From the NCBI GenBank assembly GCA_023229545.1, contig JALNZB010000030.1, forward strand, positions 1 through 42,852: 42,852 nt of DNA, given 5' to 3'. This document shows positions 24,607-33,777 of this stretch, piece after piece; the first letter of the stretch is position 1, and every line of letters starts with the position of its first letter. The DNA is from Sulfuritalea sp. GTDB taxonomy: Bacteria; Pseudomonadota; Gammaproteobacteria; Burkholderiales; Rhodocyclaceae. The translations under genes were made by a program, and so were the position numbers. Below the pieces are notes generated by a model. It saw nothing but the letters and a program-made list of their open reading frames with translations, was not told the DNA's origin and searched no databases.

Positions 24607-24870
24607 ATGAAGCAATCTCTCCTCGTAGCCGCCCTCCTCGCCCTCGGCCTGTCCGCTTGCGGCAAAACCGAAGCCCCGAAGCCTGTTGAGCCGCCCAAGG
24701 TCGAAGCTCCGAAGCCCGCTGAAGCTCCGAAGCCCGCCGAAGCGCCCAAGGCCGACGCTGCTGCCCCGGCTGCTGCTCCTGCCGCTGCTCCGGCTGCTGC
24801 CGCCGCTCCGGCCGCTGCCCCGGCTGCTGCCGCTCCCGCTGCTGCTCCGGCCGCTCCGGCGAAGAAGTAA
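24607..24870 (+). CDS. Small Ala/Pro-rich lipoprotein
   Basis: 87 residues. It has a signal peptide 'MKQSLLVAALLALGLSAC' with lipobox LSAC (Cys 18), then a short KTEAPKP stretch, PAEAPK repeats and an Ala-Pro-Ala-Ala low-complexity tail ending AKK. AAGGA precedes the start (24593-24597). A strong terminator follows, so it is probably a single-gene, well-expressed unit. Such proteins are common in betaproteobacteria; a periplasm-spanning or envelope role is a guess. Confidence 0.75.
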   Translation: MKQSLLVAALLALGLSACGKTEAPKPVEPPKVEAPKPAEAPKPAEAPKADAAAPAAAPAAAPAAAAAPAAAPAAAAPAAAPAAPAKK

Positions 24871-24893
24871 TTCTTCCCCCGCCTTCGGGCAAG

Positions 24894-24922
24894 AAAAAGC
24901 CAGCCTTCGGGCTGGCTTTTTT
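24894..24922 (+). terminator. Rho-independent terminator after the lipoprotein gene
   Basis: AAAAAGCCAGCC, loop TTCG, GGCTGGCTTTTTT: an 8-bp GC-rich stem with tetraloop and T-run. The A-run on the other side lets it also work for the minus-strand MBL gene ending at 24947, though it lies beyond that stop. Confidence 0.92.
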
Positions 24923-24946
24923 GTTTCCGGCTTGCTGTTATCCAGT

Positions 24947-25708
24947 TCAGAGATCGCGCCAGGCGAACCCCTCATCCTGCGTCGCAACCCCAATCCAATC
25001 CTGCGCGCACCCCAGCACTTCGGACAATGCAGCCTGTGCAAACGCTGGGTGGTTGTTCTCTTCCGAGAGGTGAGCAGCCACAACATGACGCAGACGGGTG
25101 TGTCCTAATTGGGACAACAAAGAGGCCGCTGCGGCATTATCCAGATGGCCCCACTGGCCACCGATCCGCCGCTTCAACGTCTGCGGATAACGCCCTTTCG
25201 CCAACATCCGCGCGTCGTGATTGCACTCCAGCACCAGAGCGTCGCAGGCATTCAGCATGGCTACCATATGCGGCGTGACATGGCCCGCGTCGGTCAACAC
25301 GCCAAGCCGCATGTTACCGTCGGCAAGCACAAATTGCACGGGCTCGCGAGCATCGTGCGGCACGGGGAAAGGATGCACGCAAATATCGCCGACCGAAAAC
25401 GATTGTTGGCTGTCGATGATCGTAACGCGCGCATCGGCAGCCGGGTCGCGACACGCAGCCAGTGTGCCGTGCGTAAGCAAAACGGTCCACTCGAAGAGCC
25501 GCGCACAGCGAAAGACGCCGCCGATGTGATCGGAGTGTTCATGCGTGACCAGCACAGCGTCGACATCGTCGCCAGCCAAGCCCAGTCGTTGCAGCCGACG
25601 CCCCATCTCGCGCGGCCCAAAGCCGGCATCGATCAGTAATCGCGTATTCCCCGCTTCGACCAGCAAGGCGTTGCCCCGGCTGCCGCTGCCGAGTGAAGCG
25701 AAGCGCAC
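24947..25708 (-). CDS. MBL-fold metallo-hydrolase (YycJ/WalJ-like)
   Basis: 253 residues. 'MRFASLGSGSRGNALLVEAG' at the start and the metal motif THEHSDHIGG (HxHxDH) place it in the metallo-beta-lactamase superfamily, near the YycJ/WalJ group of probable nucleases. More ligands lie in 'LTDAGHVTPHMV' and 'CNHDARML', and a C-terminal 'VAAHLSEENNHP' fits this group. It lies 19 bp after bamC; order dapA-bamC-MBL is usual in betaproteobacteria. Confidence 0.88.
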   Translation of the reverse strand: MRFASLGSGSRGNALLVEAGNTRLLIDAGFGPREMGRRLQRLGLAGDDVDAVLVTHEHSDHIGGVFRCARLFEWTVLLTHGTLAACRDPAADARVTIIDSQQSFSVGDICVHPFPVPHDAREPVQFVLADGNMRLGVLTDAGHVTPHMVAMLNACDALVLECNHDARMLAKGRYPQTLKRRIGGQWGHLDNAAAASLLSQLGHTRLRHVVAAHLSEENNHPAFAQAALSEVLGCAQDWIGVATQDEGFAWRDL

Positions 25709-25727
25709 TGCGGTTTTCCGGCTTCGC

Positions 25728-26882
25728 CTACTTCAACTGTTCGTGCAGCAGCCCGAGAATGCGCTTGGACACATCCGACTGATCGGCGCCGCCTTCGCGG
25801 GTCAGCACCTGCACCGTGGTGGATTCACCCGTCGTCTTGACGTGAATGCGGTACTGGGCCTGGCTCGGCTTGTCGCTGGCGCCACCTTTCCAGAACATCA
25901 GCTTGGACATGAAGCCTTTGTCGCTATCCTTTTTCTTGTTGTCGATCTCGGGATCGACATAGCGTACGAAATACAGTCCCTGCGAGCGGTCGCGGTCTTC
26001 CACGGTGAAACCAACGCGATCCAGCGCCAGCCCGACACGCCGCCAAGCCCGGTCGAAGGGTTCTTCGAGCAGCAAAGCGCCCGCGCCATCCTTCGCGCGG
26101 GAAAGTTTGGCGCGCTCCTGACGCGGATCGGCCGCGACCATAGTCTTGGCGCGGGACTCCTCGACACCCAGGCGCACCATCAGGCGCCGCAGCATTTCGG
26201 CTTCGAGTTCCGGGTCGGCTGGGCGAGGTTGCCACTTGGTATCGCTCTTCGCTTCGTTGACGTAGATCTCATACATACCGCGATGGCTGATGTATATCTC
26301 CACCGTTCCTGGCTCCGCGCCCTTTTCCAGACGGGTACGAAATTTGTCGCGTTCCGCCGTCGAGTAGAGACTGTCGAAAACCTTGCCCAAGGTGCTGCGA
26401 ATGACGTCCTGCGGCAGCTTGGCGCGGTTCTCCGCCCAGTCGGTTTCCATGATCCCGGCCTCGGGGATTTCCACATTCACCAGAAAACCGAGTTCCTGCC
26501 AGAATTCCTTGACGCCGGGCCAGAGCTTTTCCGGAACGCCACCGACGACCAGCCAGCGTTGCGTACCGGAACGCTCGATGCGCATCTTGTCGACTTGCGG
26601 CAGCAGATCCTGCGCAGTCGTGGTGCGTGCCTGCCCTGATCGTTCGCTTGAGTAGGCCGAGTAGGTGGCGGAACCCTTGCTGGCGGAAACATCCGGAACC
26701 GCGTAGCGCTCATCGCGGCTTTGCTGCGTCAAGTCGGGAGGAATCTCAAGCGGCGGCAACTTCCCCGCGGACTTGTATTCGATCTTCTTCGATTCCGGAA
26801 GGATATTGCCACTGCAACCGGCCAGCAGACCAATCAGCAGTAAGGACACGGACCATGACAGTAGCGAGAATGAACGGTTCAT
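25728..26882 (-). CDS. bamC: Outer membrane protein assembly factor BamC
   Basis: 384 residues. It has a signal peptide with lipobox LAGC (Cys about 23), an unstructured 'LPPLEIPPDL' segment that in BamC binds BamD, and two helix-grip domains (~105-215 'RWLVVGGVPEKLWPGVKEFW', and ~265-380 'LLLEEPFDRAWRRVGLALDRVGF'). BamC is an accessory lipoprotein of the Bam machine that inserts outer-membrane beta-barrels. It lies 6 bp downstream of dapA and is probably co-transcribed with it. Confidence 0.92.
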   Translation of the reverse strand: MNRSFSLLSWSVSLLLIGLLAGCSGNILPESKKIEYKSAGKLPPLEIPPDLTQQSRDERYAVPDVSASKGSATYSAYSSERSGQARTTTAQDLLPQVDKMRIERSGTQRWLVVGGVPEKLWPGVKEFWQELGFLVNVEIPEAGIMETDWAENRAKLPQDVIRSTLGKVFDSLYSTAERDKFRTRLEKGAEPGTVEIYISHRGMYEIYVNEAKSDTKWQPRPADPELEAEMLRRLMVRLGVEESRAKTMVAADPRQERAKLSRAKDGAGALLLEEPFDRAWRRVGLALDRVGFTVEDRDRSQGLYFVRYVDPEIDNKKKDSDKGFMSKLMFWKGGASDKPSQAQYRIHVKTTGESTTVQVLTREGGADQSDVSKRILGLLHEQLK

Positions 26883-26888
26883 TGAAGT

Positions 26889-27785
26889 TCAGTTTCCTGA
26901 TTGAAGGACGATTCCGGCGTCAAGCATGGCTAGGCGCAGACGCTCGTGGAACTCCGGCGAAAGGGGCGTCAGCGGCAAGCGGATGCCGCCGCCAAGCAGC
27001 CCCATCTGCTGCGCGGCCCACTTCACCGGAATCGGGTTGGCCTCGTGAAACAGGTTGCGATGCAAGCCGAGCAAGCGGAAATTTATCTCGCGCGCCGTCG
27101 CCAGATCGCCGGCAATGGCCGCCGCGCACATCCGGTGCATGAGGGCCGGTGCGACATTCGCCGTGACCGAAATGGAACCCTTGCCGCCCAGCAGCATCAG
27201 GGCGATGGCCGTGGCGTCATCACCGCTATAGACGCTGAAGCCAGTCGGTGCCCTCTTCAATAGATCGGAACCGCGCTCGATATTGCCCGTGGCATCCTTG
27301 ATGCCGACAATACCAGGCACCTGCGCCAGGCGCAGTGCCGTATCGTTGGTCAGGTCGGCCACCGTGCGTCCCGGCACGTTGTACATGATCAGCGGCAGAT
27401 CGACCGCCTCGGCAATCGCCTTGAAATGCCGGAACAGCCCTTCCTGCGTCGGCTTGTTGTAGTAAGGCACGACCGACAGGTGCGCGTCGGCGCCAGCCTG
27501 CCGGGCGAACCGCGCCAGACCGATGGCTTCCGCCGTGGAGTTGGCGCCGGTGCCGGCAATCACCGGTATGCGCCCGGCAACATGCTTAACCGTCGTTTCG
27601 ATCAGCGCGCAATGCTCGTCGTAATCGACCGTCGGCGATTCGCCCGTGGTGCCAACAACGACGACGGCGTCGGAACCCTCGCTGATATGCCAATCGAGCA
27701 GACGCTGCAACGCGGGCAGATCGAGCGAGCCGTCATCCTGCATCGGCGTAAGTATGGCGGGAATGGAACCCTGTATGGTCTTCAT
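26889..27785 (-). CDS. dapA: 4-hydroxy-tetrahydrodipicolinate synthase
   Basis: 298 residues from ATG 27785, chosen because a GGA lies 7 bases before it; the ATG at 27791 has no room for one. Family marks are 'IPAILTPMQDDGSLD', 'VVVVGTTGESPT', 'VIAGTGANSTAEAI', 'VVPYYNKPTQEGL', the catalytic Tyr in 'LIMYNVPGRT' and the Schiff-base Lys in 'VGIKDATGN'. It condenses aspartate semialdehyde and pyruvate in lysine/diaminopimelate synthesis. Confidence 0.96.
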   Translation of the reverse strand: MKTIQGSIPAILTPMQDDGSLDLPALQRLLDWHISEGSDAVVVVGTTGESPTVDYDEHCALIETTVKHVAGRIPVIAGTGANSTAEAIGLARFARQAGADAHLSVVPYYNKPTQEGLFRHFKAIAEAVDLPLIMYNVPGRTVADLTNDTALRLAQVPGIVGIKDATGNIERGSDLLKRAPTGFSVYSGDDATAIALMLLGGKGSISVTANVAPALMHRMCAAAIAGDLATAREINFRLLGLHRNLFHEANPIPVKWAAQQMGLLGGGIRLPLTPLSPEFHERLRLAMLDAGIVLQSGN

Positions 27786-27887
27786 TAACATATCCGAAAC
27801 TGAATGCCGAAAGCGGCGGCCAAATGAGAGCGGAACAAGGCGAATTCTAACTGATGACCATCCTGCGGCACACCCTGCAACGCCGCC

Positions 27888-28814
27888 TTACAAATCAGCC
27901 AGCACCTTGATGTGTGTGACAACGCTGCGGGCCAGGGCAGAAAGTGCGTAACCGCCCTCCAGCAAGGACACGATGCGCCCTTGGGCGAACTCGCCTGCCA
28001 CCTGTTTGACCTGTTCCGTTACCCATGCATAGTCGGACTCCACCAGCCCGAGCGAGCCCATGTCATCCTCGTAATGAGCGTCAAAACCGGCCGAGATGAA
28101 AATCATTTCCGGCTGAAACGCTCGCAACCGGGGCAACCAGATGTCGGAGACCGCCTGGCGGAACTCATCGCCGCGTGTTCCGGCGCGTAGCGGCACATTG
28201 CACATGTTGGCCGCCGGATTTTCGGTTCCGCAATAGGGATAAAATGGATGCTGAAACGTTCCCGTCATCAAAACACGTGGGTCGTCCGCAAAAATATCCT
28301 CGGTACCGTTGCCGTGATGAACGTCGAAATCGACAATCGCAACATGCGAAAGCCCCCACGCCTCAAGCGCATGCCGCGCCGCGACGGCGACGTTGTTGAA
28401 AAAGCAGAAGCCCATTGCTTTCGCCCGCTCGGCGTGATGACCGGGCGGACGCACCGCGCAAAAGGCATTCTGCACTTCGCCACGCATCACCAGATCGGTT
28501 GCATGGCAACCCGCACCGGCTGAGCGCAGAGCCGCCTGAAGGGTACCTGGCGACATCGCCGTGTCGGGATCGAGATGCACGATGCCATGTGCCGGACTGC
28601 TGCCATGAACGTGATCGAGGTACTCGCGCGAATGCACGCGCAGCAACTGCTCCATGTCGGCCAGCGGCGCATCGTGAAACTGAAGATAGACATCCAGTCC
28701 GGAAGCGATCAGGCGGTCGTTGATGGCTCCCAGCCGATCCGGACATTCCGGATGGTGGGCGCCCATGTCGTGCTGCCAACAGTCACGATGAGTGATAAAG
28801 GCGGTGGTTGTCAT
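27888..28814 (-). CDS. Histone-deacetylase-family (acetylpolyamine aminohydrolase-like) protein
   Basis: 308 residues from ATG 28814 ('MTTTAFITHRDCWQHDMG'). A GTG at 28850 would add 12 residues without family character. Zinc-hydrolase marks are 'HHPECPDRL', 'AVRPPGHHAERAKAMGFCFFNN', 'VAIVDFDVHHGNGTEDIF' with zinc ligands Asp and His, and 'IFISAGFDAHYEDD'. Bacterial members remove acetyl groups from small molecules such as polyamines, or from proteins; the substrate here is not known. It is divergent from the MoxR operon. Confidence 0.9.
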   Translation of the reverse strand: MTTTAFITHRDCWQHDMGAHHPECPDRLGAINDRLIASGLDVYLQFHDAPLADMEQLLRVHSREYLDHVHGSSPAHGIVHLDPDTAMSPGTLQAALRSAGAGCHATDLVMRGEVQNAFCAVRPPGHHAERAKAMGFCFFNNVAVAARHALEAWGLSHVAIVDFDVHHGNGTEDIFADDPRVLMTGTFQHPFYPYCGTENPAANMCNVPLRAGTRGDEFRQAVSDIWLPRLRAFQPEMIFISAGFDAHYEDDMGSLGLVESDYAWVTEQVKQVAGEFAQGRIVSLLEGGYALSALARSVVTHIKVLADL

Positions 28815-28893
28815 GACGGGTGTCTTGCCTGATGACTTACAATGCTGCACAAGCGCATATTATCCATCAAAGACCGCCGAAAACCCCGACCCC

Positions 28894-29814
28894 ATGCGAC
28901 TTCCCGAACTTGAGGCCCTGCTGGCCGACATCAACCGCATCGTCCTCGGCAAGCAGCGGCCCATCCGCCTTTCGCTGGCCTGCCTGCTGGCGCGCGGGCA
29001 CCTGCTGATTGAAGATCTGCCGGGCGTCGGCAAGACCACTTTGGCCCATGTGCTGGCTCGCGTGCTTGGCCTGGATTTTCAGCGCATCCAGTTCACCAGC
29101 GACATGCTGCCGGCGGATGTCCTCGGCGTTTCGATCTTCGACCGGGACAGCGGCACATTCCATTTTCATCCGGGACCGATCTTCACCCAGGTGGTCCTGG
29201 CCGATGAGATCAACCGGGCGACGCCCAAGGCGCAAAGCGCCTTGCTCGAAGCGATGGAGGAACGGCAGGTGACGGCCGAGGGAAAAACCCGTGCCTTGCC
29301 CGAACCTTTTTTCGTCATTGCCACGCAGAACCCGACGCATCAGATCGGCACCTTCCCTCTGCCCGAATCCCAGCTCGACCGTTTTCTGCTGAAGATCGAA
29401 CTCGGTTATCCCGACCCGGTCGCCGAACGCGAACTGCTCGCCGGCGCCGACCGGCGTCAGATGGTCGCCGACCTGACACCGCGAATCACGCCGCAGCGCT
29501 TGATCGAACTACAGGACAGGGTACGCGCCATCCATGCCTCGACCGCCCTGATCGACTACGTCCAGGCGCTGGCTGCCCACACCCGGACCACGCCGCGCTG
29601 GCAGGCCGGCCTGTCACCGCGCGCCTGCCTGGCGCTGCTGGCGGTGGCACGCGCCTGGGCGCTGCTCGACGGTCGCGACCATGTCTTGCCCGAAGATGTG
29701 CAAGCCGTGCTGCCCGGCGTGATTGCCCACCGCCTGAGGCCGACGGACGACACCGCGCGGACCGATGTGGAGGCCATTACCGCCGCATTGATCGAGGCAG
29801 TCCCGCTGCCGTAA
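28894..29814 (+). CDS. MoxR-family AAA+ ATPase
   Basis: 306 residues from ATG 28894. Walker A is 'LPGVGKTT', Walker B 'VVLADEINRATPKAQSALLEAMEE', sensor 1 'FFVIATQNPTHQIGTFPLPESQLDRFLLK', and there is a C-terminal lid domain. MoxR ATPases act as chaperones with DUF58 and vWA partners; the next gene is DUF58, 6 bp away. It is the first gene of a four-gene operon with a transglutaminase and MltB. An upstream in-frame start would give unrelated residues. Confidence 0.93.
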   Translation: MRLPELEALLADINRIVLGKQRPIRLSLACLLARGHLLIEDLPGVGKTTLAHVLARVLGLDFQRIQFTSDMLPADVLGVSIFDRDSGTFHFHPGPIFTQVVLADEINRATPKAQSALLEAMEERQVTAEGKTRALPEPFFVIATQNPTHQIGTFPLPESQLDRFLLKIELGYPDPVAERELLAGADRRQMVADLTPRITPQRLIELQDRVRAIHASTALIDYVQALAAHTRTTPRWQAGLSPRACLALLAVARAWALLDGRDHVLPEDVQAVLPGVIAHRLRPTDDTARTDVEAITAALIEAVPLP

Positions 29815-29820
29815 TCGCCG

Positions 29821-30801
29821 ATGCTGGCTTCTCTGCGCCGCCGGCTGCACGAAACATTCGTCCGCTGGGCCTTGCGCGTGCGTCCGCCGGAACCGGCCCC
29901 CATCGTCCTTACCCAGCGCCGCGTCTACGTCCTGCCGACGCGAGCAGGAATAGCCTACGCCGTGGCGCTCGGCATCATTCTGCTCGGCGCGATGAACTAC
30001 AACCTCAGCTTGGGGCACGCCCTGGTATTTCTGCTGGGGGGATTGGGCATCGTCGCCATCCTCCACACCTTCCGCAATCTCGTCCTTGTCTCGATGCGTC
30101 CCGGCCGCTGCGAACCCGTATTCGCGGGCGGTGTAGCCCGGTTTGCCATGGTGCTGGAGAATCGTCGCGCGGAGGAACGCACCAGTCTGCGCCTGTTCAT
30201 CGACGACGAAACTCCGGTCGAGATCGACATCGGACCGCACGCGAGCACAGTCGCCACGCTGAGCGTCCCCGCCGCAAGACGCGGCTGGCTGCCCATGCCT
30301 CGGCTCACCATCGAGACCACCTGGCCGCTGGGTCTGGTCCGCGCCTGGAGCTATGCCGCGCCCGACCTGAACTGCCTGGTCTATCCGGCGCCGGCGGCCA
30401 AGGCGCCGCCCCTGCCGTGGGGTGGCGCCTCGGCGCAGGGATCGACCAGGGACGGTCGCGGCGCGGATGATTTCTCCGGTCTGCGCGGTCACCAGGTCGC
30501 CGATTCGCCGCACCATGTCGCATGGAAGGCGGTGGCCCGCCAGCAGGATGGTCCGCTGCTGACCAAGTTGTTCTCGGGAGCGACCGCGCAACGGATTTGG
30601 CTCGACTGGGAAGCGCTGCCAGACACGGTCGACACCGAACAGCGCCTGTCGATTCTTGCCCGCTGGATGATCGACGCCGAAGCCAACGGTCTGGCCTGGG
30701 GCTTGCGAATGCCGGCCGTGCGCCTGGCTCCCGACAATGGGCCGGCACAGATCAGTGCTGGCCTGCGCGCATTGGCGCTGCATAATCATGGCGCGCGCTA
30801 G
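29821..30801 (+). CDS. DUF58 protein
   Basis: 326 residues. Two membrane helices at ~40-80 ('GIAYAVALGIILLGAMNYN' and a second 'LVFLLGGLGIVAIL') precede a beta-rich region and the DUF58 signature 'DDFSGLRGHQVADSPHHVAWKAVARQ' (read in two parts). It acts with MoxR in a poorly understood envelope or cofactor-maturation role. The stop lies 14 bp inside the next gene, indicating tight coupling. Confidence 0.88.
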   Translation: MLASLRRRLHETFVRWALRVRPPEPAPIVLTQRRVYVLPTRAGIAYAVALGIILLGAMNYNLSLGHALVFLLGGLGIVAILHTFRNLVLVSMRPGRCEPVFAGGVARFAMVLENRRAEERTSLRLFIDDETPVEIDIGPHASTVATLSVPAARRGWLPMPRLTIETTWPLGLVRAWSYAAPDLNCLVYPAPAAKAPPLPWGGASAQGSTRDGRGADDFSGLRGHQVADSPHHVAWKAVARQQDGPLLTKLFSGATAQRIWLDWEALPDTVDTEQRLSILARWMIDAEANGLAWGLRMPAVRLAPDNGPAQISAGLRALALHNHGAR

Positions 30802-32740
30802 CCGCCCCGTCAGCCGTCGCCAGGCCTGGTGGCTGCTGGCTACCGCCTTGGCGGCTAGCTTGCCGCTGGTACCACAAGTTCCGCCATGGCTCTCGCTTGC
30901 CACGGCAACCGCATTCATCTGGCGCGCCGCACTGACATGGCGACAATGGCACTTACCACCGCGCTGGCTGCTGGTTTTGCTGGTCATCGCCGGTACGGCA
31001 GGCGTCGTCCTGCAATACAGAACCATATTCGGCCGTACCCCTGGCATAGCGATGCTGGTGGTCTTTCTCGCGCTCAAGCTGCTGGAACTGCGTGCCGCAC
31101 GCGATGCGGTAGCCACCGCTCTGCTGTGCTATTTCCTGGTTCTCGGCCAGTTTCTGTTCACCCAGACCATCCCCACGGCAATACTGGCCGGTCTGACTGT
31201 GCTGATCACCACCGCCGCGCTGCTGGCTGCCAGCGACGACCGCCCACCGCCGCAACAACAGTTGCGCCGCGCCGCACTGATGCTGGCACAGGCGCTGCCT
31301 TTCATGCTGCTGCTGTTTTTGCTGTTTCCGCGGGTGCAAGGCCCGTTGTGGGGCATTCCACAGGATCGTTTTTCCGCCGTCTCGGGACTGTCCGACACCC
31401 TATCGCCGGGTTCGATTGCACAACTCTCGCAATCGGATGCCGTCGCATTCCGGGTACGATTCAAGGGCGAGGTTCCGCCGCAATCGCAACTCTATTGGCG
31501 CGGTCCGGTGATGTCCTCGTTCGACGGCCGTAGTTGGCGCGTAACGCAAACATCGGGCGCCTATGCCGAAATTCCGTACGCCGGAGTTGGCGCGTCGGTG
31601 GACTACGAAGTGACACTGGAACCGCACGGAAAATTCTGGTTGTTCGCACTTGAACTGCCAGCCACCTTGCCACCAAACAGCGCATTGACCAGCGACTATC
31701 AGCCCATCGCACGACAGGCCGTGCGCAACCGCCTGCGCTACGCGCAGCGCGCCTGGCCCGAGGCGGTCGCCGGAGTGAATGAAACACCGCGCATGCTGCG
31801 CGATGCGCTGACGTTGCCGACGGACGGCAACCCGCGCATGCGCGCCATCGGCGCCGCCTGGCGCACGCAACACGGCGACGACGGGGCGGCGATCCTCGCC
31901 GCCGCCGAGGACTTCTTCGCCCGGCAGTTGCTGATCTACACGCTGAACCCGCCGCTGCTGGGACCAGACACAGTGGATGAATTCCTGTTCGACACCAAAC
32001 GCGGCTTCTGCGAGCACTTCGCCGCCGCCTTTGTCTTCGCCCTGCGCGCGGCCGGCGTACCGGCGCGCGTGGTGGCGGGCTATCAGGGCGGCGAAGTCAA
32101 TCCGGTGGACGGCTATCTGGTGGTGCGCCAGTACGATGCCCATGCCTGGGCCGAAATCTGGATCGCCGGACGTGGCTGGATACGTATCGATCCGACAGCG
32201 ATTTCCGCACCGCGCCGCGTCAGCAGCAACCTGGCTGCCGCCATACCGGCCGGGGAAGGGCTACCTTTCCTGGCCCGAGCGGATCTGGCCTGGCTCAGGG
32301 AATTGCGCCACCGGCTGGACGCTGTCACCAATGGCTGGAATCAGTGGGTGCTGGGCTACAACCCGCAGCGTCAACGCGACCTGCTGGCCACGCTGGGGAT
32401 GAGCGAGCCCGACTGGCGCAGCATGACCGCCGTGCTGTCGGTTCTCTGTGGCGGCGTCATGCTCGGACTGACCGCATGGATCCTGCGCAAGCGCCTGCGC
32501 ATCGATCCGGCGCTGGCGGCATGGCGCCGATTCACGGCGCGGCTGGCCAGACGCGGCATTGTGTGGCGGACATGGGAAGGGCCGCTGGCTTTCGCCGAAC
32601 GGGCCGCAAGACATATTCCGACTCATGCCGAACGCATTGGCGAGATCGCCGCGCTGTACGCCCGCTTGCGCTACGGACCCGCGCCGCAAGCGGACGATCT
32701 CGCGCAACTCAAGACCCGGATCGCCGCTTTCAAACCATGA
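30788..32740 (+). CDS. TgpA-type membrane transglutaminase (DUF3488 + transglutaminase core)
   Basis: 650 residues from ATG 30788. The N-terminal half holds about six membrane helices (DUF3488). A periplasmic transglutaminase-like domain has the catalytic Cys in 'RGFCEHFAAAFVFALRAAGVPARVV', His in 'QYDAHAWAEIW' and Asp in 'IRIDPTA'. A further membrane helix (~555-575) and a DUF4129-like tail follow. TgpA of Pseudomonas aeruginosa is an essential inner-membrane protein with the same layout and the same MoxR-DUF58-TgpA neighbours. Its stop overlaps the mltB start (ATGA). Confidence 0.92.
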   Translation: MARASRPVSRRQAWWLLATALAASLPLVPQVPPWLSLATATAFIWRAALTWRQWHLPPRWLLVLLVIAGTAGVVLQYRTIFGRTPGIAMLVVFLALKLLELRAARDAVATALLCYFLVLGQFLFTQTIPTAILAGLTVLITTAALLAASDDRPPPQQQLRRAALMLAQALPFMLLLFLLFPRVQGPLWGIPQDRFSAVSGLSDTLSPGSIAQLSQSDAVAFRVRFKGEVPPQSQLYWRGPVMSSFDGRSWRVTQTSGAYAEIPYAGVGASVDYEVTLEPHGKFWLFALELPATLPPNSALTSDYQPIARQAVRNRLRYAQRAWPEAVAGVNETPRMLRDALTLPTDGNPRMRAIGAAWRTQHGDDGAAILAAAEDFFARQLLIYTLNPPLLGPDTVDEFLFDTKRGFCEHFAAAFVFALRAAGVPARVVAGYQGGEVNPVDGYLVVRQYDAHAWAEIWIAGRGWIRIDPTAISAPRRVSSNLAAAIPAGEGLPFLARADLAWLRELRHRLDAVTNGWNQWVLGYNPQRQRDLLATLGMSEPDWRSMTAVLSVLCGGVMLGLTAWILRKRLRIDPALAAWRRFTARLARRGIVWRTWEGPLAFAERAARHIPTHAERIGEIAALYARLRYGPAPQADDLAQLKTRIAAFKP

Positions 32741-33777
32741 TGCGCGCACTTCTCCTTTTGTTGCTGGCCCTGCTCGGCTCGGGCCCACGTGCGGAAACCT
32801 ATGGTCAACGCGAAGATGTGCGGGCCTTCATCCAGGAAATGCGCGACAAGCACGATTTCGATGCCGATGTCCTGATGGCGCTGTTCCGTCAGACCAAACC
32901 CATCGCCGCCGTGATCAAGGCCATCATGCCGCCCAAGGACCCCGCAGTGCGCTCCTGGCGAAGCTACCGGGGGCGCTTTATCGAGCCGAAGCGAATTGCC
33001 GCCGGACAGCGCTTCATGATGACCTACGCCGAGGAACTCGCCACCGCCGAAGCGCGCTTCGGCGTGCCGGCCGAAATTATCGCGGCCATCATTGGCGTCG
33101 AGACAATCTACGGCCGGCAAATGGGCCGCTTCGGCACCTTCGCCGCACTCACCACGCTGGCTTTCGACTACCCGCCGCGCGCCGAGCTTTTCCGCCGCGA
33201 ACTCGAAGAATTGCTGCTGCTGGCCCGCGAGGAAAATCGCAGCTCGCTGACCTATACCGGATCCTACGCCGGCGCTCTGGGCTTGCCGCAGTTCCTGCCT
33301 TCATCCCGGCGACGTTTCGCCATCGACTTTGATCACGATGGCCGCATAGACCTTTCCGCCAGCCCGGCGGATGCAATTGGCAGCGTGGCCAACTTTCTGG
33401 CCGAGCACGGTTGGGAGCGAGACGCATCAATCGCAATCGCCGTTACCGTGACCGGTGACGGCGTGCAGGCACTGATCGACGCAGGCATCGTGCCGCGATA
33501 CACGCCACGAGAAATGGAAGCGGCCAAGGTCAACCTCGCAAGAGTCGGCGCCGACGATACGGCGATTCCGGACCAGCCAGCCGCCCTGATCGACTTCAAT
33601 ACGCCGGAAGCGTCGCCCGAATACCGGCTCGGCTATCGCAACTTCTATGTCATCACGCGATACAACCGCAGCAGTTTCTATGCCGCGGCAGTCATGGACC
33701 TGGCCGCCGAACTGCGCGCCTCAAAGCAAGGCATCGGGCGTCAGACCGTCGTGCGCGATGCGATTCCTCAGTTTTGA
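32737..33777 (+). CDS. mltB: Lytic murein transglycosylase B
   Basis: 346 residues. It has a signal peptide 'MMRALLLLLLALLGSG' without a lipobox Cys, so it may be soluble. The GH103 (Slt35/MltB) core carries the catalytic Glu in 'IIGVETIYGRQMG', 'RAELFRRELEELLLLAREE', 'TYTGSYAGALGLPQFLPSS' and 'FDHDGRIDL'. The C-terminal domain ends 'GYRNFYVITRYNRSSFYAAAV'. It cleaves peptidoglycan glycan strands to 1,6-anhydro ends. The last ~19 codons overlap, on the opposite strand, the end of rpoS. Fourth gene of the MoxR operon. Confidence 0.92.
   Translation: MMRALLLLLLALLGSGPRAETYGQREDVRAFIQEMRDKHDFDADVLMALFRQTKPIAAVIKAIMPPKDPAVRSWRSYRGRFIEPKRIAAGQRFMMTYAEELATAEARFGVPAEIIAAIIGVETIYGRQMGRFGTFAALTTLAFDYPPRAELFRRELEELLLLAREENRSSLTYTGSYAGALGLPQFLPSSRRRFAIDFDHDGRIDLSASPADAIGSVANFLAEHGWERDASIAIAVTVTGDGVQALIDAGIVPRYTPREMEAAKVNLARVGADDTAIPDQPAALIDFNTPEASPEYRLGYRNFYVITRYNRSSFYAAAVMDLAAELRASKQGIGRQTVVRDAIPQF
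33543..33564 (+). repeat. Dispersed 22-bp motif, copy 4 (in mltB)
   Basis: AGTCGGCGCCG + ACGAT + ACGGCG: one change in the core. Coding; gives 'RVGADDTAI'. Confidence 0.65.

Noticed and set aside
29614..31116. 500-codon minus-strand ORF across the MoxR/DUF58/TgpA genes
   Set aside because: It is a shadow of three well-recognised plus-strand genes in GC-rich DNA; the translation is rich in Arg/Gly/Gln with no family features.
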